Assembly (NCBI GenBank): GCA_030447245.1
Contig: JAUJPG010000005.1
Coordinates: 70,117-134,116 of the forward strand
DNA: 64,000 bases
Origin: Chloroflexota bacterium
Lineage (GTDB): Bacteria; Chloroflexota; UBA6077; JACCZL01
Direction: 5' to 3'
The translations under genes and the position numbers were made by a program. A model generated the notes under the pieces. The model was not told the DNA's origin and searched no databases. It worked only from the letters and a program-made list of their open reading frames with translations. Shown piece by piece: positions 29,257 to 38,247 of the stretch. The stretch's first letter is position 1. Each line of letters starts with the position of its first letter.

Positions 29257-30240
29257 GTGGCCAGGAGTCCGTTCGCCAGCGTTGGGATCCTTGGGACGGG
29301 GCTGATCGGCGCTTCCCTGGGACTGGCGCTGAAGCGGCTCGGGTCGCCGCCGCGCGTGATCGGCTTCGACATCAGCTCGGATAGCCGCCGCGCCGCCAAC
29401 GCGCGCAAGGCCCTCGATCGAGCCACGGGTAACCTGGCTGAGGCGGTGCGGGATGCCGACCTGGTAGTCGTCGCGACGCCGGTTCGCGCCATGGAGCTAG
29501 TCTTTCGCGAGATCGCCCCGCTGCTGCGACCCGGCACCGTCGTGACCGACACTGGTTCGACCAAGCGCCAGGTTCTGGCCTGGGCCGCGGCGCTACTCCC
29601 ACCCGAGGTCAGCTTCGTCGGTGGTCATCCAATGACGGGACGAGCGACGGCCGGCGCCGACGAGGCGACCGCCGACCTGTTCGACAACGCAGTGTACTGC
29701 CTCAGTCCGCCGGCGAGCGCGGACGCGAAGGCCGTCGAGCAGGTTGTCAAACTGGTCGAGATGATCGGCGGAGTCGCCTACTTCGTGGAACCCGATGAGC
29801 ATGACGGACTCGTCGCGGGAGTTAGCCACCTGCCGTACGTTCTCTCAGCGGCGCTCATGCAGAGCGTGTCGGCCGACCGCGGGTGGCGCGAGGCGCGGTC
29901 GATCGCGGCCGGCGGCTTCGCGACAGCGACGCACCTGACCGAGGGCGATCCGCGCATGTTCGCCGACATTTGCCTGACGAATCAGGACCAGATCGTCCGT
30001 CAGATCGACCGGCTGGTTAGCCATCTGACCGAGCTTCGCGGAATGGTCGAGCGCCGAGATGAGACGGTGTTCGACCGCTTCGTTGAGGCCCAGACGCTCC
30101 ACCGTCAGTGGTTGGCCGGTCGAGGCGCCGACGATGAGACGCGACCGGCGCTCGCCACCGAGGACATCAAGCCGCAGAGCCTCTTTTTCCCCAGCCGCCT
30201 TAGCAACGTTCTGCGTCGCGGGGACAAGGACAAGGACTGA
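29257..30240 (+). CDS. tyrA: Prephenate/arogenate dehydrogenase
   Basis: VGILGTGLIGASLGLALKRLG, DTGSTKRQVL, FVGGHPMTG; GTG start with SD AGGAGGTG. Confidence 0.88.
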   Translation: MARSPFASVGILGTGLIGASLGLALKRLGSPPRVIGFDISSDSRRAANARKALDRATGNLAEAVRDADLVVVATPVRAMELVFREIAPLLRPGTVVTDTGSTKRQVLAWAAALLPPEVSFVGGHPMTGRATAGADEATADLFDNAVYCLSPPASADAKAVEQVVKLVEMIGGVAYFVEPDEHDGLVAGVSHLPYVLSAALMQSVSADRGWREARSIAAGGFATATHLTEGDPRMFADICLTNQDQIVRQIDRLVSHLTELRGMVERRDETVFDRFVEAQTLHRQWLAGRGADDETRPALATEDIKPQSLFFPSRLSNVLRRGDKDKD

Positions 30241-30258
30241 GCTGCAAGACGAAGTCAG

Positions 30259-31704
30259 CTACGCAGCGCGCCCGATGGTGCACTCGCGGGCGTACAGCTC
30301 GCGAACCCGCCGATCGAGCTCGGCCGGATCCCGCCGCGACACGGCCAGCCAGAAGTTCAGCTCTTCGTCCAGTTCGGTCTCGGGTGGCATCTTGCCGCCG
30401 GGGCCGTAGAAGCCTCCCCACACCGCGGACTGCGCGGCGAAGGCCCGCGTCTCGAACTGGAAGCAGCTCTCCGCTGTGCGGGCATCGGCGCCTGCCAGGT
30501 CGTCTTCCAGGTGCTTGGCCTCGTGGGCAATCACCGTCGCTAGGGCCTTTGGGTCAAGCCCGCGCAGTCTGCTGCTCACGACAATCTCACGCGTGGGGCC
30601 CCCGGCGCCGGGGCGTTCGATCCGGGTGTAGCGAGCACGGGCGCGCGCCGGGAGCTCGCCAAAGCTGAGCTCCGTGGCCGACTCAAGAATCGCGTTGAGC
30701 GGCGCGAGCTGTTCGGCCGATTCGAGCGCGTCGAGTGATTCCGAGAGGTGCGCGTCCATGCGCATCCGGGTGCGCGTCGGCGCGGTCTCTGGCGGAGCCA
30801 CCGCGCTCCCGGGGAGCGGCGCGAGGGCCGTCGGCGCCACCTGACGGGCAAACGCCTGGCGCAGGTCCGTGGCAGGGAGCTGACTCGGAACGCGAACGCC
30901 GTTCGGATCGTCCATGCTCAACTGGCGAAAAAACGCACTGCCGCGCGCTTGCTGCTCGAGATCCGGTGGAAGATTCACGCCGGTCACCAGCGCCTTGAAG
31001 TACTCGGCAAGCAGCAAACCCTGGGTGCAGCGACAGCTCGCGTCGTAGTGCATGATCCCGCGCTGGAAACGCTGGTAGATGAAGTCGCCGTTGTTCGGGT
31101 CGCGGGCCGGCGCCGAAATCGGAACGCCCCAGATTTCGAGGTTGATCAGCGGAAGGAGGCTCCCATCACCGCCGCTCGGGAACGCGTCACGCTCGCTAAC
31201 CGTGCCGACGAAGGTGCTGAAGAACTTGACCGGTTGCCCCTCAAAGCTGTCGGGCGCGGTCTGCCGGACAAACTGGACGATCGCCGCCGCGTAGTTCGGT
31301 TGCTCCGGCGAAGGGGCTGCCTCGGCCAGCCGGTCGTCAGGACCGGGGAACGTCGAGCCGTTAATTCCCGTGTACGGAAGCAGACCGGGCTCGAGCAAGT
31401 TCAGCGGCCGAACCTCGCCATCAGGCCCGAGCTGGAGGACGATCCGCTGGAAGAACTGGGTTGGCAAACCGAGGAGCTGGAACGTTCGCGATGTCGGGTA
31501 GCCGAAGGTCTTGACCTGGCCGCGCCGCCCGAAGAAATCGGCGAACTCGGGCTGGTCAATCCCGAAGCCCGTCTCGTCAAAGAAGAAGTAGATCGCCGAG
31601 TCGGATCCCTGTGCACGGGCCGGCAACGGCCACGACAAGAGCACGAGGGCGAACACCACCAGCGCGCGGAAGGCCCACATGCGGCGGCGCTGGCCCGACA
31701 TCAT
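30259..31704 (-). CDS. Secreted putative zinc metallopeptidase with HEAKH motif
   Basis: Signal peptide; ...VIAHEAKHLEDDLAGAD; N-terminal FFGRRGQVKTFGYPTSRTFQLLGLPTQFFQR module. Confidence 0.5.
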   Translation of the reverse strand: MMSGQRRRMWAFRALVVFALVLLSWPLPARAQGSDSAIYFFFDETGFGIDQPEFADFFGRRGQVKTFGYPTSRTFQLLGLPTQFFQRIVLQLGPDGEVRPLNLLEPGLLPYTGINGSTFPGPDDRLAEAAPSPEQPNYAAAIVQFVRQTAPDSFEGQPVKFFSTFVGTVSERDAFPSGGDGSLLPLINLEIWGVPISAPARDPNNGDFIYQRFQRGIMHYDASCRCTQGLLLAEYFKALVTGVNLPPDLEQQARGSAFFRQLSMDDPNGVRVPSQLPATDLRQAFARQVAPTALAPLPGSAVAPPETAPTRTRMRMDAHLSESLDALESAEQLAPLNAILESATELSFGELPARARARYTRIERPGAGGPTREIVVSSRLRGLDPKALATVIAHEAKHLEDDLAGADARTAESCFQFETRAFAAQSAVWGGFYGPGGKMPPETELDEELNFWLAVSRRDPAELDRRVRELYARECTIGRAA

Positions 31705-31832
31705 GTCACAAGCGTACGACTTCGTGACAGTGAAGGTCCTGATTTCTCGCTCAGTCTTGCTGCTCTTCATGAACCCGAGTTCGACTTCTGCCGTGCCGAC
31801 GGCGCCGGACTCGCCGCGGTCGCTGCTCGGTG

Positions 31833-32492
31833 TTACGCGTCGGCGGCGACCTCGAACTCGCTGTTCGTCACGACTTGCCGACCGGCACTATCACGGACGG
31901 TCACCACGACTCGGGCCGTGCCAATAACGCCGGGCGTGTCGGGCACCTCGAACACGGAATCGCATTTGCCTTCGCTGGTAAGGTCCACGTCGCGCGGCGT
32001 GGAGGTCCCGCCACCAGCGTATTCAACCCTAACGCTGCATCTGCCGGTAATCCTCGGCTCGGTCTTGGTGGTGATCTTCTGCTCGCCACCGGGCGCCACC
32101 CTGGACCGGGGATCAACCGACACCCTGAACGTGGCCGCGGTCGGCGGAACGGGGGCGGGTGGCACTGGCGCCGCGGCGGCCGGCCCGATCGGCACCGGCG
32201 AGGCGACCCCTGCCGGGGGCGGAGCCGCGGCGGGCGCACCCGCGGTTCCCATCGGCAGCAGCCCGACGTAAATCGGTTCGCCCTCTGGGATGGCGTTCAG
32301 CTCAGCATCGGTAATCACAACCGTTGCCACCCAGCGGCGGACCCCACTGGTGATGAGGTACACCGCGCCATCGGAGCGGACGGCCACCTGGCCGTCCGCT
32401 GGCGCCATCTGCTGGGCAGCGACTGGGCCGAGCATGCTGCCAAGTAAGAAGCCGCCCGCCAGGAATGCGCCAGCTCGGATCGGAACTTTCAT
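31833..32492 (-). CDS. Small secreted protein, YLI..GVRRWV module plus C-terminal Ig-like/CARDB-like region
   Basis: MKVPIRAGAFLAGGFLLGSMLGPVAAQQ signal; DGAVYLITSGVRRWVATVVITDAELNAIPEGEPI. Confidence 0.55.
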   Translation of the reverse strand: MKVPIRAGAFLAGGFLLGSMLGPVAAQQMAPADGQVAVRSDGAVYLITSGVRRWVATVVITDAELNAIPEGEPIYVGLLPMGTAGAPAAAPPPAGVASPVPIGPAAAAPVPPAPVPPTAATFRVSVDPRSRVAPGGEQKITTKTEPRITGRCSVRVEYAGGGTSTPRDVDLTSEGKCDSVFEVPDTPGVIGTARVVVTVRDSAGRQVVTNSEFEVAADA

Positions 32493-32730
32493 GTGGGTCC
32501 ACCTTTCCAGTTGACTCTGGGCCCAGGCCCCCAGGGTCTGGCCGGGTGCTGACAGGCAAGCCGTGCTGCCCACCCGAAGATCGGCGCGACACCCATCCGG
32601 GCGACCGGCCGCGAAGCGGCGGCATTGTACGGCTTGCAGGAGCATCTGGCCAACGTCTGGCCCCCAACCAGGTGCAGGCCGCTGGAGCGGGTCGCTCCGG
32701 GAGCGACCCCTGCTGCCGAACCAATCGCCC

Positions 32731-33510
32731 TCACCCCGCGCAGGCTCGGACAGCAGGCCGGCTGCCAAGGCCGCCACTTGCGCAGGCCGCGACGAACGCC
32801 TCGAGCAGGCGGCGGCTCGGCATGTGAAAGCCGTGCAGGTCTTCCGGGTGGAACTGGACCGCGAGCAGCCAGGGATGCTCCTCGCTCTCGACGGCCTCGA
32901 CGACACCATCTGCTGCCCACGCAACAGCACGCAATCCGCGCCCCAGGCGGCGGATCGCCTGGTGGTGACGGCTGTTCACCTCGAAGGTCGTGGCGCCGAA
33001 CACCTCCGCGAGCCGTGAACCAGGCGCTACTTCGATTGGGTGGGCCAGGCCCCCCCTCGGGCTGTCTCGCGGGACCCACGGATGAGGCAGGCCCTCCGAC
33101 GGCAGGTCCTGGACCAACGTGCCGCCAAGCGCAACGTTGAGGACTTGTTCGCCTCGACAGATGCCAAGGGTCGGCACGGCCCGCTCTATCGCCCAGCCCG
33201 CCACGTGCAGCTCCAGGTCGTCCAGCGCGCCGTCAGTACGAGTGGTGGGGTGAGCGGCCTCGCCGAAGCGGGCCGGCTCGACGTCCAGCCCGCCTGGGAG
33301 CAAGACTCCATGCACGAGCGTGAGAAGCTGATCCAACCGGTCGGACGGCATCGGGGGGAGCAGCACCGGTATCCCGCCCGCCGCCAACACGGCATCCGGA
33401 TAGGTCCGCCGGAGCTCGAGGTACTCAGGCGCCGTAGGCACATCGAACCCAACTGTGATCCCGATCACTGGATGGCCGGTTGCCAACCCGCGCCCCGTGC
33501 GTCGATCCAC
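32731..33510 (-). CDS. Class I glutamine amidotransferase, gamma-glutamyl-GABA hydrolase-like
   Basis: VLLPGGLDVEPARFGE, PTLGICRGEQVLNVALGGTLVQDL, FEVNSRHHQAI, VQFHPED. Confidence 0.88.
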   Translation of the reverse strand: MDRRTGRGLATGHPVIGITVGFDVPTAPEYLELRRTYPDAVLAAGGIPVLLPPMPSDRLDQLLTLVHGVLLPGGLDVEPARFGEAAHPTTRTDGALDDLELHVAGWAIERAVPTLGICRGEQVLNVALGGTLVQDLPSEGLPHPWVPRDSPRGGLAHPIEVAPGSRLAEVFGATTFEVNSRHHQAIRRLGRGLRAVAWAADGVVEAVESEEHPWLLAVQFHPEDLHGFHMPSRRLLEAFVAACASGGLGSRPAVRACAG

Positions 33511-33809
33511 GCTCCCACGCCTCTCTCGACACCTGCGATCAGCAGGCCCGCCTCACTGAGTGTACCCACCCGCGACGCCTCGCTGTCGAGTCAGCGCCGC
33601 CTGACCAGGTCGCGGCCACAACAGAGATCACGATCGCCCAGGCGCCAGTTTGTGCGGTCTGTACATGGCCGTGTTCGGTGAGGGCGGCTACAATCGCGCC
33701 ACGTGGGCACCCACGCGCCTGCCCACTTCGCGCCGGCAGTCACTGGTCCACCCACGCGCTCGCCCGACCCGCGTGCGCACCCCAGATCACCCACAGGAGG
33801 ACCTTGTCC

Positions 33810-35033
33810 ATGGCCCGTGCGCTTCCCTACTTGGCGTCCGTGCTGGTGCTCGCGCTCGCGGTTACGGGCTGCGCCCCGACCCCACCGGTGAGCCCCACCG
33901 CGGCCCCGAAGGCTGATCCGCAGCCTGCCGCCGCTTCGCCCAGCCCGGCGACGGTCGCTTCGCCTGGCGCGGCGGCCAAGCCGGCCGCTTCGCCCTCGCC
34001 GAGCCCCAGCCCGTCGCCATCTCCCTCCCCAGCCGTCAGCGTGGCGACGGCCACAGCGGTGGTCCCGGCGGTGGCCGTCAAGCCGAGAGGTCCGCTCACC
34101 AAGGTCGCCTACGGAGCGGACTTCCTGATCAGTGGGACAACGGCGCCAATCTTCATCGCCGCGGAGAAGGGCTATTTCGCCGAGGGCGGGATCGAAGTCT
34201 CGGTGTCGCGCGGCTACGGCTCGGCCGACGCCGTCAAGCGCGCAGCGACCGGCCAGGCCGACGTCGTGCAGGGCGACATCGGCACTGCGATGCTCCTTCG
34301 TGCGAACGAAGAGGCGCTCGTCAAGACCGTTTCGCCGCTCTACGGCAAGGTTCCGGGCGCGGTCCTCTTCTACGAGGACCAGAACATCAAGACCCCGAGA
34401 GACTTAGAAGGTAAGACGCTCGCCGACGGCGCCGGCTCAGCACCCCGGGTGCTCTTCCCGGCCTTTGCCGGCGTGGCCGGCATCGACGCGTCCAAGGTCC
34501 AATTTCGGACTGTCGACCCATCGGCGCGCAACACGATCTTCGCGGCGGGTCAGCTAGAGGTGATCACGGCCTTCATCCTCAACCTTGCGGACGTCGAGAA
34601 GCTGGCGTACAGCACCAGGCCCGAGCGCAAGATTGGCGCGCTGCGATACGCCGACTACGGTCTTGACATGTACGGCAATGGCTACATCACGAGCGACAAG
34701 ATGATCGCCGAGCAGCCCCAGGCAATCGCGGCATTCGTCGAGGGCGCGGCCAAAGGGTTGCGTGACACCTACCAGGATGTCCCGGCGGCGGTCGACGTCG
34801 TCCGCAAGTACGCACCCGAGGTCGACCGCGAGGTGGCCATCCGCCAGCTCAAGTTGATCAAGGACCTGGTACTGACCGAGGACATGCTGGCGAATGGCCT
34901 CGGCACCCTCCAGGAAGAGCGACTCCAGAAGACGATGGACGTCATGCGCCAATACCAGGGGATGAGCCACGCCCTCCCGCTCGCCGACGTCCACACCGCC
35001 GAGCTCCTGCCGGCGACGCCGGTCAGGCCATAA
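33810..35033 (+). CDS. ABC transporter substrate-binding lipoprotein (NMT1/SsuA-like)
   Basis: Lipobox LAVTGC; low-complexity SPSPSPSP linker; PIFIAAEKGYFAEGGIEVSVSRGYGSADAVKRAATGQADV. Confidence 0.88.
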   Translation: MARALPYLASVLVLALAVTGCAPTPPVSPTAAPKADPQPAAASPSPATVASPGAAAKPAASPSPSPSPSPSPSPAVSVATATAVVPAVAVKPRGPLTKVAYGADFLISGTTAPIFIAAEKGYFAEGGIEVSVSRGYGSADAVKRAATGQADVVQGDIGTAMLLRANEEALVKTVSPLYGKVPGAVLFYEDQNIKTPRDLEGKTLADGAGSAPRVLFPAFAGVAGIDASKVQFRTVDPSARNTIFAAGQLEVITAFILNLADVEKLAYSTRPERKIGALRYADYGLDMYGNGYITSDKMIAEQPQAIAAFVEGAAKGLRDTYQDVPAAVDVVRKYAPEVDREVAIRQLKLIKDLVLTEDMLANGLGTLQEERLQKTMDVMRQYQGMSHALPLADVHTAELLPATPVRP

Positions 35034-35037
35034 CGAC

Positions 35038-35095
35038 GTAGGGGCTCGATTCGTCGCGATCGCCCCGGCAATGGCGCGATGAAGCGAGCCCCTAC
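35038..35095. repeat. 58-nt inverted repeat between ABC genes
   Basis: GTAGGGGCTCG (35038-35048) / CGAGCCCCTAC (35085-35095), pairing extends inward. Confidence 0.85.
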
Positions 35096-35104
35096 AATGT
35101 GCCC

Positions 35105-35962
35105 ATGATCGAGCTGCGCGCGGTCTCCAAAGTTTACCCGACCCGCAAGAAAGGGGCGGTCACGGCGCTCACCGATCTCGATCTTCGGGTAGCGGACGGC
35201 GAGTTCGTGACGCTCGTCGGCCCGTCGGGGTGCGGCAAGAGCACGGTGCTCAAGCTCGTTGCCGGACTGCTGGCGCCGACCACTGGCCAGGTCCTGATCG
35301 ACGGTCGCCCGGTGACCGGCCCCCGCCGGGAGATGGGCTTCGTCTTCCAGACGCCGGTCCTGTTGCCCTGGCGGACGGTCCGCGAGAACGTGCTACTGCC
35401 GATCGAGATGCTCGGCCAGCCAGTCGGCCCGGTTGAACGGCGCGCCGACGACCTGCTGCACCAGGTCGGCCTGGCGGACTTCCGCAAGGCCCACCCCTGG
35501 GAGCTCTCGGGCGGAATGCAGCAGCGGGTCGGCATCTGCCGCGCGCTCATCCACGATCCGGCCGTGCTGTTGATGGACGAGCCGTTCGCCGCGCTCGACG
35601 CCATGACGCGCGAGGCGCTCGGCATCGAGCTGCTCCGGATCTGGGAGGAGCAACGTAAGATCGTCCTGTTCGTGACCCACAGCATCCCCGAAGCGGTGCT
35701 GCTGGCCGACCGCGTTGTGGTGATGACCTCGCGGCCCGGGAGGATCGCGGGAATCGCCGAGATCGACCTGCCGCGCCCACGCGAGATCGACCAGGAGTAC
35801 GACGACAGATTCAAGAACGCGGCGCGCCGGATCCGCCGGCTAGTCGAGGGCGGCGGAGTGGACGAGGGACAACGGTTGGACGCGGTCGCCAGTTCGCCGT
35901 CTCATGTCATTCGTCCTCCATCCCTGGTTGGCGATGGAGGCGCCGCTGGTGGACGTTCCTAG
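35105..35962 (+). CDS. ABC transporter ATP-binding protein (nitrate/sulfonate/taurine type)
   Basis: GPSGCGKSTVLKLVAGL, ELSGGMQQRVGICRALIHDPAVLLMDEPFAALD. Confidence 0.95.
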   Translation: MIELRAVSKVYPTRKKGAVTALTDLDLRVADGEFVTLVGPSGCGKSTVLKLVAGLLAPTTGQVLIDGRPVTGPRREMGFVFQTPVLLPWRTVRENVLLPIEMLGQPVGPVERRADDLLHQVGLADFRKAHPWELSGGMQQRVGICRALIHDPAVLLMDEPFAALDAMTREALGIELLRIWEEQRKIVLFVTHSIPEAVLLADRVVVMTSRPGRIAGIAEIDLPRPREIDQEYDDRFKNAARRIRRLVEGGGVDEGQRLDAVASSPSHVIRPPSLVGDGGAAGGRS

Positions 35963-36812
35963 GGCCACGGAGGATGCTGTTCGCGGGCCGGTCACAGGCA
36001 CGTCGACCGGCGATGCGGCCGAGACGCCGGACCAGGCGCGGGAGCGCGGGTTCAGCCTTCCCGCCGACCTGGGACGCTGGACGGCACCGCTCGTCAGCGC
36101 GATCCTGATCGTCGTCTTGTGGCAGCTCTTGATCGTGGTCGCCCGCCTGCAGCCGTTCGTCCTGCCACCGCCGATGACGGTCTGGACCGCATTCCAGGGC
36201 AACATCACTGCCCTGGTGGCGAATGCCTGGGTGACGCTGCTGGAGACGCTCGCGGGCTTCTTCTTGAGCATAGCCATCGCGGTGCCGCTTGCGATCCTGA
36301 TCTCGACGTCGGCGCCGCTCCGCAACGGGATCTACCCCTTCCTGCTGCTCGGCCAGTCGGTCCCGAAGCAGGCGATCGCGCCGCTATTGCTCTTGTGGCT
36401 GGGCTACGGCGACGGGCCGAAAGTGGTCCTGGCCTTTCTGACGGCATTTTTCCCGATCGTCGTCAATACGGCGATCGGTTTGCAGATGACCCCACCGGAG
36501 ATGCTGGACCTGGGCCGGCTGCTCTCCGCCTCGCGCTGGCGCCTCTTCGCCAAGGTCACGTTCCCGGCGGCGATGCCCTACTTCTTCGCCGGGCTGAAGG
36601 TGGCGATCAGCCTGGCGATCGTCGGCGCGGTGATCGGCGAGTTCATCGGCGCCGATCGCGGCCTCGGCCAGATGATCGTCGTCGCAACGGCCAACGCCCA
36701 GACGCCCCTCGCTTTCGCGGCAATCCTGATGCTCTCATTCCTCGGCATCGCCCTTTTCGGCCTGATCTGCCTCGCGGAGCGCATCATCTGCCCCTGGTAC
36801 AACAAGGGGTAG
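35904..36812 (+). CDS. ABC transporter permease (SsuC/TauC-like)
   Basis: TM protein with FVLPPPMTVWTAF and GAVIGEFIGADRGLGQMI. Confidence 0.92.
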   Translation: MSFVLHPWLAMEAPLVDVPRATEDAVRGPVTGTSTGDAAETPDQARERGFSLPADLGRWTAPLVSAILIVVLWQLLIVVARLQPFVLPPPMTVWTAFQGNITALVANAWVTLLETLAGFFLSIAIAVPLAILISTSAPLRNGIYPFLLLGQSVPKQAIAPLLLLWLGYGDGPKVVLAFLTAFFPIVVNTAIGLQMTPPEMLDLGRLLSASRWRLFAKVTFPAAMPYFFAGLKVAISLAIVGAVIGEFIGADRGLGQMIVVATANAQTPLAFAAILMLSFLGIALFGLICLAERIICPWYNKG

Positions 36813-37978
36813 CGGAGCCGAAACACGGCATAGTCCGGGTCCGGCGACGGCTCCTCGCGCGCATCATCACCCACCTCGAAGTCTTCCCGCGACGCCGCTG
36901 GGAACACGACCCTGTTCGGATCGCCGTCGCTGACGTAGCGTTCGCCCGGGTTGCGCTCGAAATGGCGGAACCAGTACTGGAGATGATCCGGCACCGCCTG
37001 GATGCGGGGGAGACGGAGGAAGTTGGTCTCGCGATGGCTCGGCGAGGTGACCGGACCGCCGCTCACCTCGAGGATCGCCTGGTGGCGGTAGCTGACGCCC
37101 TCAAAGGTGCCGGCGACGAGAAGACCCAGCTCCTCCGGATAGACACCGCCGGGCGGATTGAAGACGCGCGCCCGGTACTGGGGGACGGCCTCCTGAATCG
37201 CCTTCTGGGTCAGGGCGAGCTGGCGGACGATCTCCTGGCCGTCGATCTCACTCAAGATGGCGTGCCAGAGCGTGTGATTGCAGAGCTCGTAGCCCCCGCG
37301 AGCCAGATACTGGAGCTTCCGTTGTCGCAGCTCGGGCTGTCCAAACAGATCGTTCGGTGGGTCGGCCGCCGGGAGCACGCAGAACACGGCGGCTCGGCCG
37401 AAGTCCGGATGCCGCTCGACGAACGACTCGAGGATCCCGAGCGCGGAGCTCGGATCCACCTTGAGCTGCCCGTCCGGGCCGGCGGTAGCCTGGAACTGGC
37501 TCCGGTTCGAGTCGTCAAAGGTGAGCACGACCGGAGTCTTGCCGGCCGGAACAGAGACACGGTTGTCCAGCAAGTCGTGCAGTCCGACGAGGTAGTAGCC
37601 GTTGCGGTGCAGGTGCTCCAGATCCTTGCGGAAGTTCGCGCGCGTGCGGGTCCAGCGAAGCTCTTCGTCGCCGACCTGGTGGTACTGCAAAATCATGATC
37701 TTGCCGAGCTCGTTCGGGCGAATGTCGGCGAAGCGGGACCCGGGGGCGGGCGACGGCGCGGGCACGGCGGTCGGGACGGCCGCTGCAGCCGGGGCCCGCG
37801 ACGGCGGCGGCGCGAGGCTCGGGACGGCCGCTGCAGCCGGGGCCGCGACGGGCCTGGCGCCAGCGGCCCCGGCCGGCTGGTCGGCACCACCGCCGAAGCT
37901 CCAGGTACCGAGCAACACGGTCAGGACGAACACGTGCGATACGAAGCGTCGTTTGGCCTGCGGCGGGGGGACCGGCAT
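36578..37978 (-). CDS. Secreted polysaccharide deacetylase family protein, 3' end antisense to the permease gene
   Basis: IMILQYHQVGD, VVLTFDDSNRSQF, CNHTLWH; start at MPVPPPQAKRR with SD. Confidence 0.82.
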   Translation of the reverse strand: MPVPPPQAKRRFVSHVFVLTVLLGTWSFGGGADQPAGAAGARPVAAPAAAAVPSLAPPPSRAPAAAAVPTAVPAPSPAPGSRFADIRPNELGKIMILQYHQVGDEELRWTRTRANFRKDLEHLHRNGYYLVGLHDLLDNRVSVPAGKTPVVLTFDDSNRSQFQATAGPDGQLKVDPSSALGILESFVERHPDFGRAAVFCVLPAADPPNDLFGQPELRQRKLQYLARGGYELCNHTLWHAILSEIDGQEIVRQLALTQKAIQEAVPQYRARVFNPPGGVYPEELGLLVAGTFEGVSYRHQAILEVSGGPVTSPSHRETNFLRLPRIQAVPDHLQYWFRHFERNPGERYVSDGDPNRVVFPAASREDFEVGDDAREEPSPDPDYAVFRLRYPLLYQGQMMRSARQIRPKRAMPRNESIRIAAKARGVWALAVATTIIWPRPRSAPMNSPITAPTIARLIATFSPAKK

Positions 37979-38136
37979 CGGCAGCTCCGTTGCGAGCGCA
38001 CGTGCCGCGCACTCACCGGGCCTCTTCTCGAGCGGTGACTCCACATGGCCCGGCGAGCCGAAGTCCGCCGGGCACAGGGCGAGAGGCAGCCGATCCTATC
38101 GGCCGCGACGCAAGCCTGTCCAGGCCACGGGTAACG

Positions 38137-38148
38137 TTGTCGCGACAA
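38137..38148. promoter_or_regulatory. 12-bp palindrome TTGTCGCGACAA
   Basis: Shares TGTCGCGACA core with palindrome at 18812-18831; upstream of the deacetylase gene. Confidence 0.4.
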
Positions 38149-38247
38149 GCGCCCAATGCAGGCGAGTTTGGGCGGACTCAGCTCGCGCGAGCCGCAGCGA
38201 TCGCCGCCCACCAGCCTGATGTGCGCGGCGGAGCGGCACGCGCCCGA

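Noticed and set aside
30748-32271. 507-aa plus-strand ORF spanning two secreted-protein genes
   Set aside because: Antisense to two genes with signal peptides; composition typical of spurious high-GC ORFs.
33950-34060. SPSPSPSP-coding low-complexity stretch as a functional repeat element
   Set aside because: Ordinary flexible linker after a lipobox in a substrate-binding lipoprotein.
36119-38038. 639-aa plus-strand ORF over the permease and deacetylase genes
   Set aside because: Out-of-frame/antisense shadow of two well-supported genes, Arg/Gly-rich, no domain.
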